In this document: piece by piece, positions 34,958 to 43,844 of the stretch
Position numbering within the stretch: position 1 is the first letter of the stretch
How the letters are laid out: every line of letters begins with the position of its first letter
Source: Hymenobacter sp. ISL-91
GTDB lineage: Bacteria; Bacteroidota; Bacteroidia; Cytophagales; Hymenobacteraceae
Length of the DNA: 58,677 nt
NCBI RefSeq assembly: GCF_018613725.1
Contig: NZ_JAGGPS010000008.1
Span: forward strand, 166,004-224,680
Reading direction: 5' to 3'
Translations under genes and position numbers: made by a program
Notes under the pieces: model-generated
What the model was told of the DNA's origin: nothing
What the model saw: the letters and a program-made list of their open reading frames with translations, nothing else
Database searches by the model: none

Positions 34958-36490
34958 CTAGTGCTTGGGCATTAGTTGGGCCGAGCTGAGCGAGTACACA
35001 TCGTGGCGGCGGCTGCGCAGGTTCTGCACGCTGCCCTGCTGGCGCAGCTTGTCAAGAATCGAAAGGTCTACGTCGGTCACCAGTATCATCTCGGTGTTGG
35101 GCGTGGCCTCACTTTTCACGCCGGTCGTCGGAAACGAGAAGTCGCAGGGCGTGAGCACCGCCGACTGGGCGTACTGAATATCCATGTTCTTTACGCGGGG
35201 CAGATTGCCCACCGAACCGGCAATGGCCACGTAGCACTCATTCTCGATGGCCCGGGCCTGGGCGCAGTGCCGCACCCGCGAGTAGGCCGTCTGGGTGTCG
35301 GTTAGGAAGGGCACGAACAGGATATCCATGCCCTGGTCAGCCAGCAGGCGGGCCAGCTCCGGAAACTCCGAGTCGTAGCAGATCAGCACTCCTATCCGGC
35401 CGCTATCAGTATCAAACGTCTGGAGGTGAGTGCCGCCTTTCAGAGCCCAGTACTTGGCTTCGTTGGGCGTTACATGGATTTTCTCGTAGCGCTCGGTCGT
35501 GCCATTGCGGCGGCACAGGTAGCCCACGTTCATCAGCTGCCCATCAGCAGCCAATTCGGGCATCGAGCCGGTAATGATGTTGATGTGGTACTTAACGGCC
35601 AGCTGCGTGAAGCGGTGCAGGATTTCGGGCGAAAACTGGCTGAGCTTGCGGATGGCATCAATTTCGGCCAGCTCGTTGGTTTCGGCCATCAGGGGCCCAT
35701 GAAACAGCTCCGGAAACAAAGCAAAGTCGGCCCGGTACGCCGACAGCGCATCCACAAAGTACTCCACCTGCTGAAACAGGTCGTCGAAGCTGTCGTAGAG
35801 GCGCATCTGCCACTGCACCAGGCCCAGGCGAACCTGGGTTTTGGGAGCTACGGCCGTGGCGGGGCGCTGGCTATAGAGCATGTTATCCCACTCCATCAGC
35901 AGGGCATAGTTGCCCGAGGCCTCGTCGCCGGGCAGGTAGCCCCGAATCACGCGCACCGGATGAAAGTCGTTGGAGAGCTGGAAGTTCAGGGCCGGGTCCA
36001 CGATTTCGCGGTTTTTTACCCGCTGCACGTAGTCCTTGGGCGTCATGGCGTCCTGGTATTCGCGGTAGCCGGCAATGCGGGCCCCAAACGTAATGGCCCG
36101 CAGGTTAAGCCGCTCGCACAGCTCTTTGCGTGCCTCATACAGCCGCCGCGCCAGCCGCCGCCCACGGTAATCGGGGTCCACGAATACCTCGATGCCATAT
36201 AGCGTGTCGCCGGCCGGATCGTGGGTGCTGAAAGTGTATTCGCCGGTAATCTGGCGGTAAGTGTGCTCATCGGGGTACTTGGCACGCTCCACAATAATGG
36301 CCAAAGCGGCTGCTACCACCGCCCCGTTTATCGTTACCACCAGCTGCCCCATCGGAAATAATTCGCGGAGCTTGTCCAACGACTTGGCCGGCCAGTAGCT
36401 ACCCATTTCGGGGTAGGCCCGCCGCATAGCCGCATCAAATGATTGGTAGTCGTTGGCCTGCAGATGGCGGATTTCAATTACTTCGTTCAT
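34958..36490 (-). CDS. GNAT acetyltransferase fused to carbon-nitrogen hydrolase
   Basis: A 510-residue two-domain cytoplasmic protein. Residues 1-190 are a GNAT domain (VDPDYRGRRLARRLYEARKE, the acetyl-CoA loop). Residues about 215-490 form a nitrilase-fold amidohydrolase with the Glu-Lys-Cys triad: the glutamate in FPELF, the lysine in RYEKIHVTPNEAKY and the cysteine in GVLICYDSEFPELARLL. This GNAT/nitrilase fusion is a recognised family. The start at 36490 (MNEVIEIRHLQ) suits the GNAT fold better than 36544. The substrate is unknown, presumably an amide or N-acyl compound. Confidence 0.9.
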   Translation of the reverse strand: MNEVIEIRHLQANDYQSFDAAMRRAYPEMGSYWPAKSLDKLRELFPMGQLVVTINGAVVAAALAIIVERAKYPDEHTYRQITGEYTFSTHDPAGDTLYGIEVFVDPDYRGRRLARRLYEARKELCERLNLRAITFGARIAGYREYQDAMTPKDYVQRVKNREIVDPALNFQLSNDFHPVRVIRGYLPGDEASGNYALLMEWDNMLYSQRPATAVAPKTQVRLGLVQWQMRLYDSFDDLFQQVEYFVDALSAYRADFALFPELFHGPLMAETNELAEIDAIRKLSQFSPEILHRFTQLAVKYHINIITGSMPELAADGQLMNVGYLCRRNGTTERYEKIHVTPNEAKYWALKGGTHLQTFDTDSGRIGVLICYDSEFPELARLLADQGMDILFVPFLTDTQTAYSRVRHCAQARAIENECYVAIAGSVGNLPRVKNMDIQYAQSAVLTPCDFSFPTTGVKSEATPNTEMILVTDVDLSILDKLRQQGSVQNLRSRRHDVYSLSSAQLMPKH

Positions 36491-36669
36491 GCAAATAAGG
36501 GTTGAAAGGGGATTCTGTGCAGCCACTGCCGGCCGCACCAGCACCCCACGGGCCGGGGCCGCTGGCGGGCCGCGCAGATAGGCCGAACCGGTTGAGCCGT
36601 GGCATTGCCCCTGCAGGATAAACGCGCATTGTAGCGTTTGGTTGGCCGACGTTGGTAGACGCCTGCCGC

Positions 36670-36702
36670 AAAAAAGCCGCTTCCTGAAAAGGAAGCGGCT
36701 TT
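36670..36702 (-). terminator. Rho-independent terminator of the 36725-37045 gene
   Basis: Stem AAAGCCGCTTCC with GGAAGCGGCTTT and a short TGAAAA loop. On the minus strand a T run follows. It is directly downstream of the small basic protein gene and 180 bases before the GNAT-nitrilase start. Confidence 0.85.
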
Positions 36703-36724
36703 GATCAATCAGCTGGAAAGTAGG

Positions 36725-37045
36725 TTATTTTTTCATAACCCGGGTAGGAGCACCGGCTTTTATGCTGGGCCCCTGGGTGCGGCGCTTGGCTTGGGCCTTG
36801 CGCCGCAGTTTCCAACGACGCACAGGCCCCAGCTTCTTCATTTTTTTGCGGGCACCTCCCTTGTAACTCATGTAGTTGGGACGGCCCTTGCGCGGGGCAC
36901 GCCGGAAAAAGCCGCCCTCGGCCGCGGCCGGAGCCAGTAGCACAGTACCGCTTGTAGCAGCGTACATCTTGGTAGTAGCGCGGGCTGGTGCCGGATCCAG
37001 CATCATGGCAAAAGCCAGCAACAGGAAAAGTAATGTTTTGAACAT
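36725..37045 (-). CDS. Small basic exported protein of unknown function
   Basis: A 106-residue protein with an N-terminal signal peptide (MFKTLLFLLLAFAMMLDPAP) and a very basic second half (MSYKGGARKKMKKLGPVRRW, KLRRKAQAKRRTQ). The high Lys/Arg content suggests binding to nucleic acid, lipopolysaccharide or another anionic polymer, but nothing specific can be claimed. It has its own terminator, and its upstream region (37046-37269) is AT-rich and otherwise empty. Confidence 0.65.
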   Translation of the reverse strand: MFKTLLFLLLAFAMMLDPAPARATTKMYAATSGTVLLAPAAAEGGFFRRAPRKGRPNYMSYKGGARKKMKKLGPVRRWKLRRKAQAKRRTQGPSIKAGAPTRVMKK

Positions 37046-37269
37046 ATAGAAGAAGGAAAGGGTGAATGGAAGGGCCTGTTAAAGTTGTTTTCGTCGCTTC
37101 GAAGGCGAAGTATTTAACTCACAATGAAGGTAAACGAAAATCAGGCACTATAAAAATTCATCTTTCCACGAATATTTTGCACAGTCTATATGAATGGCAA
37201 ATAATTGTATTTTTTATAAGTAATCTGAATAGAAGTGATTAGGATAGTGCAAAAAAAGTGTCCGGCTGC

Positions 37270-37689
37270 TTATCGGCGCGAGCGAAGCCAGCGTACGGCT
37301 TCACCTTCGTCGGTGAATTGATGCACCGAGCAGTCGTTGCCATGGGTGTGGGGCATAGCAGGCAACGTATCATCTTGGGCGTCTTCGAGTTGGTAGGGGG
37401 CTACCAGGAAAGCCAGAAACACATGGCGGCCCATATGCTGCCGCAGCGTAGGGTAGAAATGGTCCGTCAGCCAATGCACGTCGCCTAAATCTACACGTAT
37501 GCGGCGGCGGGAGTCAATCAGCCAGCAATGGCAGGCGCTGCAGGAGTTGGCATGGCGCAACAGCAGCTGGTAGCCTGCCCGCAGCTCGCCCGAAGTTGTA
37601 GGCCGGAGCCAGCGGGCCGCAATAATACCCAGGTCGGGCCGATGAGTGAGTTCCAGGAAATCGGCAAGCGAAGCGGTGGCAATGGACAT
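37270..37689 (-). CDS. Unknown protein, paralogue of the one at 33566-33973
   Basis: A 139-residue protein from the start at 37689 (MSIATASLADFLELTHRPDL). It shares length, motif order and the closing HQFTDEGEAVRWL with its paralogue 3.5 kb away, and it additionally has a cysteine cluster (SCSACHCW). A STAS- or SpoIIAA-like fold is possible. The longer frame from 37764 begins with a leader that does not match the paralogue. No operon partner is seen. Confidence 0.65.
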   Translation of the reverse strand: MSIATASLADFLELTHRPDLGIIAARWLRPTTSGELRAGYQLLLRHANSCSACHCWLIDSRRRIRVDLGDVHWLTDHFYPTLRQHMGRHVFLAFLVAPYQLEDAQDDTLPAMPHTHGNDCSVHQFTDEGEAVRWLRSRR

Positions 37690-37804
37690 GCTGAGAAAAT
37701 CAAGTGAACCCGGCCTACTGCCGTATGCACCCGGCAGTTTCGGCAGTAGCTGCGGGCCCGGCAAGCATTGCCCAAGCCCTAAATAGCGCTATTGTAGCAG
37801 CCGG

Positions 37805-38188
37805 TTAGTGCTGTACGTGCGGGGCCGGCGGCATAGGAGTTACCGGCACCTCTACCGGCCGAATGTCGTAGCGGCGGTTGAACTCGGCTACGCCCGCCGA
37901 AGCCACGTTGCGCTTGGTAACCACAATCATCACGCCTTCGGTGGCCGTGTCGCCGAAAATCCGGACTGCTTCCGCCCCCTTTACCACGTTCACCGAGGCA
38001 ATAGTGCGGCGGTTGAGCTCATCAATAGTTTTTTTATCGGTGAGCTGCCCATCCAGAAAATACAGGCTGGGCGCGGCTGCTACGCGCGTTTCGGCCGCAC
38101 CTGCCGGCTGGCTCTGGGCCCGTGCAACACCGGCTACACTGAGAGCGGCCGTGACAAGCACCGCGCCGACTAATAGGGAAAACGACAT
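37805..38188 (-). CDS. Exported TonB-plug-like single-domain protein
   Basis: A 127-residue protein with a signal peptide (residues 1-24, ending GVARA). The mature part, LYFLDGQLTDKKTIDELNRRT through VIVVTK-like GVMIVVTKRN, resembles the plug domain of TonB-dependent receptors (the V-x-D-G and G-x-I-x-I-x-T-K pattern). The same pattern appears in the C-terminus of the M56 protein encoded just upstream at 38469-40049, so the two may be related by domain duplication. No barrel is present, so it cannot be a transporter itself. The 38189-38468 gap contains nothing recognisable. Confidence 0.65.
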   Translation of the reverse strand: MSFSLLVGAVLVTAALSVAGVARAQSQPAGAAETRVAAAPSLYFLDGQLTDKKTIDELNRRTIASVNVVKGAEAVRIFGDTATEGVMIVVTKRNVASAGVAEFNRRYDIRPVEVPVTPMPPAPHVQH

Positions 38189-38468
38189 ATATAAGCGCTA
38201 AGAATGAGGACTATACCCGATGGATACCAACGCCAGCGTCGCGGTTGCACAAAGCCCCGCAACGCTGGTATAAACTCCTGAAGCAGTCGTTTATTTTGTG
38301 GAGTATTTAGTCCCTACGAAAATCAGGCCCAATTGGACGCCCCCGTTATTTTTAGTGCTGTCTGATATGAAACCAATGGCGCCGATGGTGTGGCGGCAGC
38401 CGCGCCTGAACCACGAAGGCGTTGTGTCTTGGGCGGCTTGGGGTCAAAGTCTGCGCAAGCGAAATATG

Positions 38469-40049
38469 CTACTTGGTACTGATAAGTATGGCTCCCTTGG
38501 CTCCTTTCTCCCCATACTTCTTGGTGGCCTGTTCGGCGTCAAGCACATACACTGCCTTAATCTGCTCTGCAGGTATCTTGAGGCGTTCAGCCACCGTTTC
38601 TTCGCCGTTCACAATCAGCAGCCGGCCCTGCAGGTCGTCTGTCGTGAGGCGCTGGCCAGAAGTAGCTAGTTGTATAAGGCGCTGGGTTTCCGGGCTAGCT
38701 GGGGTATTCACAATGGCATGCTTGCGCATGAAAGCCTGCACTTCGGGGGAGTTCTTGTTTTGCTTTGTGATTATCAGAATGGTCCCGTTGACAGCTTCTT
38801 GGCCAAAGGCCTTCAGGGCCGCATCACGCTTAAGCACGTTCATGCTTTCAATCAGCTTGGGGTCCAGCTTATTCAGCTCTGCCTGGCTGATGCGCTTCCC
38901 ATCGAGGAAAATCAGCGGATCACCGGTTTGGAGTGGCTGCCCCTTTTCGTCGAATAGCACCTCGGTCGGGCGGCGGCCGACGGCAATCTGGGCTTTGTAG
39001 CGCAGGTTGCTGCCATCATTGGCCCGCACCTCCGTCAGGCCGATAAGCCGGTAGCCGGGGTACTGCTGAACGATGTAGGCCAGCGCAGCCGGTGGCAAGG
39101 CGCTTATAGGAGCTTGCTTTTCTATATCAATTACTACAGCTTCCAAACCAGCAACCGGTACCACCGTGGGCGCCGCAGTCGAGGCGGCGGTGGCAAACAG
39201 CAGGCCGGCGGCAAGTGGCACTACAGCTACATAGCGCAGCAGATGGCGGGATGCAGATGGTTTCGTATTCATCATGGCAATGCGGGTTTTAAGAAGGTGG
39301 AAGTTGAAGTGACAGACTATTTCGTTGGCCGGGCCGCGTACTATGCTCTGATGCAGCAGCGCATACTGGTAGGCTTTGGCATCGTGGGCCTGGGTTTGCA
39401 GCACCCGGTAATCGGCCTGGAACTCGAGGTTTTCGTGCAGAGCCCGACGCAGCAGCCACCCACCCGGGTTGAACCAGTAAAACACGAGGCTCAGCTGGGC
39501 CAGCAGGATATCCATCGTATGCCAGAGGCGCACATGCTCATGCTCGTGGGCCAGAATGGCGGGCAACTCGGCGGCCGGGTGCCGGTCTGGATTCAGATAC
39601 ACGGTTTGCCAGAATGCGAAAGGCATTACCGACCCGCTCAGGCGGCGAAAGGACCAGCCGTGCAGCGCCTGCGGCCGGGCCTGGCGGTGTAAACGGTACA
39701 CGGCCAGCAACTGTATCAGCAGCCGTAGCCCAAACAATACCACGCCGGCCCAGTAGGCCACCAGCAGCCAGTTGGTAGCGGCCGGCGCGGCCGTTGGGGA
39801 GGGCAGCGCCAGCCCCGACCACTCGGCCGGCAGGCGCAGCAGTTCTGCCGGCCGCGGCGCGGTACGGGCCAGCCAGCCGCTGAAATCCAGGAGCGGGTAG
39901 GTGGGCGCGAACAGCAGGGCAAAGAGCAGGAAGGCCCGGTTCAGCCCGAAAAACGTAAGCCGCCGCAGCCCCAGATAATACACGGCGCAGAATAGCACCA
40001 GCGCCCCATTTACCTTCAGCAGGTAGGGCAACAGCTCAGGCGCACTCAT
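38469..40049 (-). CDS. BlaR1-like M56 metallopeptidase with C-terminal plug-like domains
   Basis: A 526-residue membrane sensor/protease. Four or five N-terminal helices surround the zinc motif HEHEH at residues 168-172 (His168, Glu169, His172), as in BlaR1/MecR1. The C-terminal half does not contain a penicillin-binding transpeptidase domain. Instead it has two plug-like segments, around VLFDEKGQPLQTGDPLIFLD and TILIITKQ and again around GAKGAILISTK. It would cleave the BlaI-like repressor encoded immediately upstream after sensing an unknown envelope signal. Its ATG overlaps the blaI stop by 4 bases. Confidence 0.9.
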   Translation of the reverse strand: MSAPELLPYLLKVNGALVLFCAVYYLGLRRLTFFGLNRAFLLFALLFAPTYPLLDFSGWLARTAPRPAELLRLPAEWSGLALPSPTAAPAATNWLLVAYWAGVVLFGLRLLIQLLAVYRLHRQARPQALHGWSFRRLSGSVMPFAFWQTVYLNPDRHPAAELPAILAHEHEHVRLWHTMDILLAQLSLVFYWFNPGGWLLRRALHENLEFQADYRVLQTQAHDAKAYQYALLHQSIVRGPANEIVCHFNFHLLKTRIAMMNTKPSASRHLLRYVAVVPLAAGLLFATAASTAAPTVVPVAGLEAVVIDIEKQAPISALPPAALAYIVQQYPGYRLIGLTEVRANDGSNLRYKAQIAVGRRPTEVLFDEKGQPLQTGDPLIFLDGKRISQAELNKLDPKLIESMNVLKRDAALKAFGQEAVNGTILIITKQNKNSPEVQAFMRKHAIVNTPASPETQRLIQLATSGQRLTTDDLQGRLLIVNGEETVAERLKIPAEQIKAVYVLDAEQATKKYGEKGAKGAILISTK

Positions 40050-40411
40050 TTCGGTGGGCCGTTTTCAATCATGCGCACTATTTCCTTCAGCTCCTCGGCA
40101 CTGATTTTCTGCTCCTTGGCAAAGAAGGAAACCAGCTCCTTATAGGAGTCGCGGAAATAGTCGCCCACGAAGGTGCCCAGAAACCGCTTCCGGTATTCCT
40201 CGGCCGCAATGGCGGGCGTAAAGCGGAAGGTGTTGCCCAGCTTCTCGGCGCTGAGGTAGCCCTTGCGCTCCAGGTTGCGCACCGTGGAGGCCAGCGTGGT
40301 GTAGGGCGGCCGGGGCTCGGGCAGCTGCTCCAGCACCTCCTTAATAAAGCCGCCCTGAAGGTTCCAGAAAATACGCATGGCATCTTCCTCGGGTTGGGTA
40401 AGTCGTTCCAT
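40046..40411 (-). CDS. BlaI/MecI-family transcriptional repressor
   Basis: A winged-helix repressor of 121 residues. The DNA-binding domain begins with LTQPEEDAMRIFWNLQGGFI and continues to PPYTTLASTVRNLERKGYLS. The C-terminal dimerisation helices end in ELKEIVRMIE. The start at 40411 (MERLTQPEED) is preferred, since the 26 residues before it come from the operator region. The downstream M56 gene overlaps its stop, the classic two-gene coupling. The dyads upstream are its probable binding sites. Confidence 0.92.
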   Translation of the reverse strand: MERLTQPEEDAMRIFWNLQGGFIKEVLEQLPEPRPPYTTLASTVRNLERKGYLSAEKLGNTFRFTPAIAAEEYRKRFLGTFVGDYFRDSYKELVSFFAKEQKISAEELKEIVRMIENGPPK

Positions 40412-40418
40412 AAGAGTT

Positions 40419-40454
40419 ATTACGATTTTTTCGTAATTGTACGAATAATTCGTA
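40419..40454 (-). promoter_or_regulatory. Probable BlaI-type double operator
   Basis: Two adjacent perfect dyads lie just before the repressor start: ATTACGA/TCGTAAT with a 5-base spacer (40419-40437), then TACGAAT/ATTCGTA with one central base (40440-40454). The half-sites share ACGA and are 20 bp apart centre to centre. Their position 8 bases before the start codon fits autorepression. Confidence 0.7.
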
Positions 40455-40520
40455 ATAGTAGATAATATTTTGCTGAAATATTTTTTCATCAGCCTTTACT
40501 AACCTTCCCAATACCCCACA

Positions 40521-40556
40521 AAAAAGCAGCCCACTCAAACGAGCGGGCTGCTTTTT
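40521..40556 (-). terminator. Rho-independent terminator of the OmpA-TSP3 gene
   Basis: AAAAAGCAGCCCaCTC pairs with GAGcGGGCTGCTTTTT around an AAAC loop. A run of T follows on either strand. It separates the OmpA gene from the blaI-like gene downstream on the same strand. Confidence 0.88.
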
Positions 40557-40574
40557 ACTTTACCAGAGCCGGAA

Positions 40575-42161
40575 TTACTTGCGGCGCGGAGCCGGCTTAC
40601 GAACCGGGGCTTTCTTCACCGGAGCAGCCTTGGGAGCTACGGCTGGGGCCTCCGTCATCTCGGGAGCCTGGCCATACTTCTCTACGGCTGGGTTCGGGTC
40701 GCCGGGCAGGTACACATCGAACTCGACGCGACGGTTGAGGGCGCGTCCGGCATCGGTGGTGTTGCTGGCAATCGGCTTGGCTTCGCCGTAACCCTTCGAC
40801 ACGATGCGGTCGGCGGGTACGCCTTTGCTGAGCATATAAGCGCGAGCCGAGGCAGCACGCTCATCCGACAGACGCAGGTTGTAGTTGTCCTCACCCTTGC
40901 TGTCGGCGTGGGCCGAAATGCTCAGGAAATAGTCAGGGTAGTCCTGCATGATTTTCGACAGCGCATCGAGGGTCGGGTACGACGAAGGCTTCAGGGCCGC
41001 CTTGTTGAACTCGAACTGGATGAACTTGGTGGCTTCCTGCAGACGCTTCTTCTCCTCTACTTTCATCTCGGGGCAGCCTTTGTTCGAGGCTGGGCCCGGA
41101 CGGGCAGGGCAACGGTCAAGGTAATCCGGAACGCCGTCACCATCACCATCAAGCGGGCAACCAGTGGCATCTACCTGCACACCGCTCGGGGTGTCTGGGC
41201 ACTTATCTGCGCTATCGATTACACCGTCGTTATCGGCATCAGGGCAACCCTGCAGGGCCGCTTTGCCGGGAGTATCGGGGCACTTGTCTTCGCTGTCGCG
41301 TACGCCGTCACCGTCGCGGTCGGGGCAGCCTTCGAGGGCTGCTACGCCGGCTTCAGTCGGGCACTTGTCCTGGTAATCCGGAACGCCATCCTTGTCTCCG
41401 TCGAGCGGGCAACCATTCAGGTCGACGGCTACGCCAGCCGGCGTGCCGGGGCACTTGTCTTTCTTGTCCGATACACCGTCGCCATCCTCATCGGCCATTT
41501 TGCCGAGGTTGAAGCTCAGGCCCAGCTTATGTTGCAGGTACCGGTCGTTGAGGTCGCCAACATTGGTAATACCGTCCACCTGATCGGTGAGCGGGTAGTG
41601 CTGACCAGTCTGAACGAACAGGCCCACAGCGGGCGAGAAGTTGAACTTGATGCCGGCAGCAGCCTGAATGTCAAACGCGTACACGTCTGAGTTGCTAACT
41701 AGCCGGTCGTTGATGTCGTACAGGTCGGGGCTGGCGAAGAATACGCCGGGCTGCACTACCAGGTAAGGCGCGATGAACGCGTCTTCCTTCAGTGCCCAGC
41801 CGTTGTTGAGCTTCAGCTTAATGGGTACACCTACGTTCACCACGTTAGCATCGAAGCGCCGGATGGCGTACTGCGTGTTCTTCGGATAGTCGGCCGAGAA
41901 CTTCATGTCGCCGTAGCTCAGATCCAAGCCAATGTCGAGGCCGGGCGCAATGTAACGGCTTACTGTCAGGCCCAGACCGTACTCTACTTTGTCCTGCTTG
42001 AACCACTCCGACCCCAGGTCGCCGTGGTATTGCAGCCAGTTGTAGTAGACGCTGATGTTGGTTTTACGGTCGGCCGTTTGGGCCTGGGTTAGTTGGGGGG
42101 CCAGCGTACAGGCCGTTATACCCAACGCCAGCACCTTCGAAAAGGGAATGCGTGGAAGCAT
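40575..42161 (-). CDS. OmpA-family outer-membrane protein with thrombospondin type 3 repeats
   Basis: A 528-residue envelope protein. From the start at 42161 (MLPRIPFSKVLALGITACTL) there is a signal peptide. About 230 residues of predicted beta-barrel follow, then a run of calcium-binding TSP3 repeats (DGDGVSDKKDKCPGTPAGV, DKDGVPDYQDKCP and similar). The C-terminal OmpA domain (FEFNKAALKPSSYPTLDAL, LSISAHADSKGEDNYNLRLS, GYGEAKPIASN) should bind peptidoglycan. A basic Pro/Lys-rich tail ends the protein. The promoter region 42162-42334 is AT-rich. This layout is that of the major structural porin-like proteins of Bacteroidota. Confidence 0.93.
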   Translation of the reverse strand: MLPRIPFSKVLALGITACTLAPQLTQAQTADRKTNISVYYNWLQYHGDLGSEWFKQDKVEYGLGLTVSRYIAPGLDIGLDLSYGDMKFSADYPKNTQYAIRRFDANVVNVGVPIKLKLNNGWALKEDAFIAPYLVVQPGVFFASPDLYDINDRLVSNSDVYAFDIQAAAGIKFNFSPAVGLFVQTGQHYPLTDQVDGITNVGDLNDRYLQHKLGLSFNLGKMADEDGDGVSDKKDKCPGTPAGVAVDLNGCPLDGDKDGVPDYQDKCPTEAGVAALEGCPDRDGDGVRDSEDKCPDTPGKAALQGCPDADNDGVIDSADKCPDTPSGVQVDATGCPLDGDGDGVPDYLDRCPARPGPASNKGCPEMKVEEKKRLQEATKFIQFEFNKAALKPSSYPTLDALSKIMQDYPDYFLSISAHADSKGEDNYNLRLSDERAASARAYMLSKGVPADRIVSKGYGEAKPIASNTTDAGRALNRRVEFDVYLPGDPNPAVEKYGQAPEMTEAPAVAPKAAPVKKAPVRKPAPRRK

Positions 42162-42334
42162 ATAGAAAGGGAAAAAGTGACGGGAGAGTGCTCTGCGGAC
42201 GCAGAATGAGTTTCTATACTTGCTCAAGAGCGAAAAAGTTGTCTATCTATAGATGAGCTTGTATATAACCAAGATTTATACTATAACTAATTGATTCATA
42301 GTCAATAGTGGAGATTTTTGCATGGCAAAGCAGC

Positions 42335-42664
42335 CTACTGGTCAAAGTCGAGCAAAGGGCCTCTGCCGCCCAGAAAGGCTTCCAGCTGCTGCACTCGGGC
42401 CCGCTGCCGGCGCACTTCCTGCTGCAGTTGCTCCAGCTGGCGGTGCATGTTCAGCACTACGTCGAGGCTGGCTTTGCCCAGGCCTAGCTCCCGGTGCAGG
42501 CGGGCAAGGCGGGCTACGCGCTCAGGCTCTTCGCGCAGGGCGTCGGGTACGTCGGGAGCCGGATGCAGTAAGCCATAGCGCACAAACTCGCGCACTTCGG
42601 TTTCGCTCAGCCCGTAGCGCACCCCGCATTCGCGGAAGGTAATTGTAATAATAGCCGCTTCCAT
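42335..42664 (-). CDS. cbpM: CbpM-family chaperone modulator
   Basis: A 109-residue MerR-like helical protein that in other bacteria binds the J-domain of CbpA and inhibits it. FRECGVRYGLSETEVREFV gives the helix-turn-helix-like part, RLARLHRELGLGKASLDVVL the middle, and a coiled coil (LEQLQQEVRRQRARVQQLE) the end. It lies 98 bases downstream of the CbpA/DnaJ gene, the usual order. It should act post-translationally on that partner. Confidence 0.9.
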   Translation of the reverse strand: MEAAIITITFRECGVRYGLSETEVREFVRYGLLHPAPDVPDALREEPERVARLARLHRELGLGKASLDVVLNMHRQLEQLQQEVRRQRARVQQLEAFLGGRGPLLDFDQ

Positions 42665-42762
42665 ATCTTTCTCTTTTAAGCTGTTAGGTACTAGGTGTTG
42701 GCTGCTGGCTTTCGTGCTGATTGTGTTTTTTAGTCGAAAAGCGAGTAGCCAACAGCCTGAAA

Positions 42763-43677
42763 TCAGGCCCGCAACTGCGCCAGCTGCCGAAACAGCGTCT
42801 TTTCCTGCTCCGTTAGGTGCTGGGGCAGGCTAACGGAGAGGCGCAGGTACAGGTCGCCGAACTGGCCGGACTGCCGGTATACCGGAAAGCCCTTGCCACG
42901 CAGGCGCAGGCAGGTACCATTCTGGGTTTCGGGCTTGATGTTGATTTTGACGGCCCCTGACAGCGTTTCCACCGTTTGCTCGCCGCCCAGCAGGGCCGTG
43001 TACAGGTCCACTGGCACGTCCATGGTCAGGTCGTTGCCGGTGCGGGCGTAGCGCGGGTCGGGCCGGATGTGGAGCGTGATGTAGAGCGAGCCCGCCGGGC
43101 CACCGCTACGGCCCGGCCCGCCCTGGTCGCGCAGCCGGATAACCTGCCCGTCCTCAACGCCCGGCTGAATGGTGAGGCGCAGGTTTTTACCATTGACGGT
43201 GAGCGTGCGCGGCCCGCCGCGGTAGGCATCTTCCAGCATCAGCTCCAGCTCGGCCTGGTAGTCCTGGCCGGCGCGCGGGCGGTTACCGCCCCCGCCGCTA
43301 CCGCCCATGCCCCCAAACATGGAGCCGAAAAAGTCGGAGAAGTCGGCCCCGCCGAACGGGTCGGCGCCACCCGCGCCGCCCCCGCCCTGCGCGTACTGCG
43401 ACCAGTCGAAGCCGCCCGGGCCGCCGCCCGCCCGGCCGCCGCCTTGCTGGTAGCGTTGGTAGTCGGCGCCCAGCTGGTCGTATTTCTGGCGCTTTTCGGG
43501 GTCGCCGAGCACTTCGTTGGCCTCGTTGGCTTCCTTGAACTTGCGCTCGGCTTCGGCGTTGTTGGGGTTCACGTCTGGGTGATACTGACGCGCCAGCTTG
43601 CGGTAGGCCTTTTTTATCTGGTCCTGCGTGGCCTTTTTATCGACGCCCAGCGTCTTGTAATAGTCTTTGTAATCCAC
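42763..43677 (-). CDS. cbpA: CbpA-type DnaJ-family co-chaperone
   Basis: A 304-residue J-protein. The J-domain has [17 protein letters not shown] with the HPD motif. A glycine-rich stretch (residues about 75-130) follows, and there is no cysteine-rich zinc domain, so it is CbpA rather than DnaJ. Two C-terminal substrate-binding domains end in [13 protein letters not shown]. It works with DnaK, which is not in this window. The adjacent cbpM supports the assignment. Confidence 0.93.
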   Translation of the reverse strand: MDYKDYYKTLGVDKKATQDQIKKAYRKLARQYHPDVNPNNAEAERKFKEANEANEVLGDPEKRQKYDQLGADYQRYQQGGGRAGGGPGGFDWSQYAQGGGGAGGADPFGGADFSDFFGSMFGGMGGSGGGGNRPRAGQDYQAELELMLEDAYRGGPRTLTVNGKNLRLTIQPGVEDGQVIRLRDQGGPGRSGGPAGSLYITLHIRPDPRYARTGNDLTMDVPVDLYTALLGGEQTVETLSGAVKINIKPETQNGTCLRLRGKGFPVYRQSGQFGDLYLRLSVSLPQHLTEQEKTLFRQLAQLRA

Positions 43678-43844
43678 GAGCGAGTAGAGCGGAAAGGCAG
43701 AAGAAAAACCGGCCCGAATTTGGTAGAAAGCAGGCCAGTCAATACTTTAGAACGAACTCAGCCCGTTGTGGGTTACCCTCGCATTGCCGGCGCCCGCCGG
43801 TCTTTTCTCCACCCATCCACCACCACCCCAGTACCGCTTGCTTT

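Noticed and set aside
42162..42334. Bacteroidota-type promoter (TTG and TAnnTTTG) before the OmpA gene
   Set aside because: A TTG and a TATAAATCTTGG-like block are present but spacing and match are imperfect, so I did not list a promoter.
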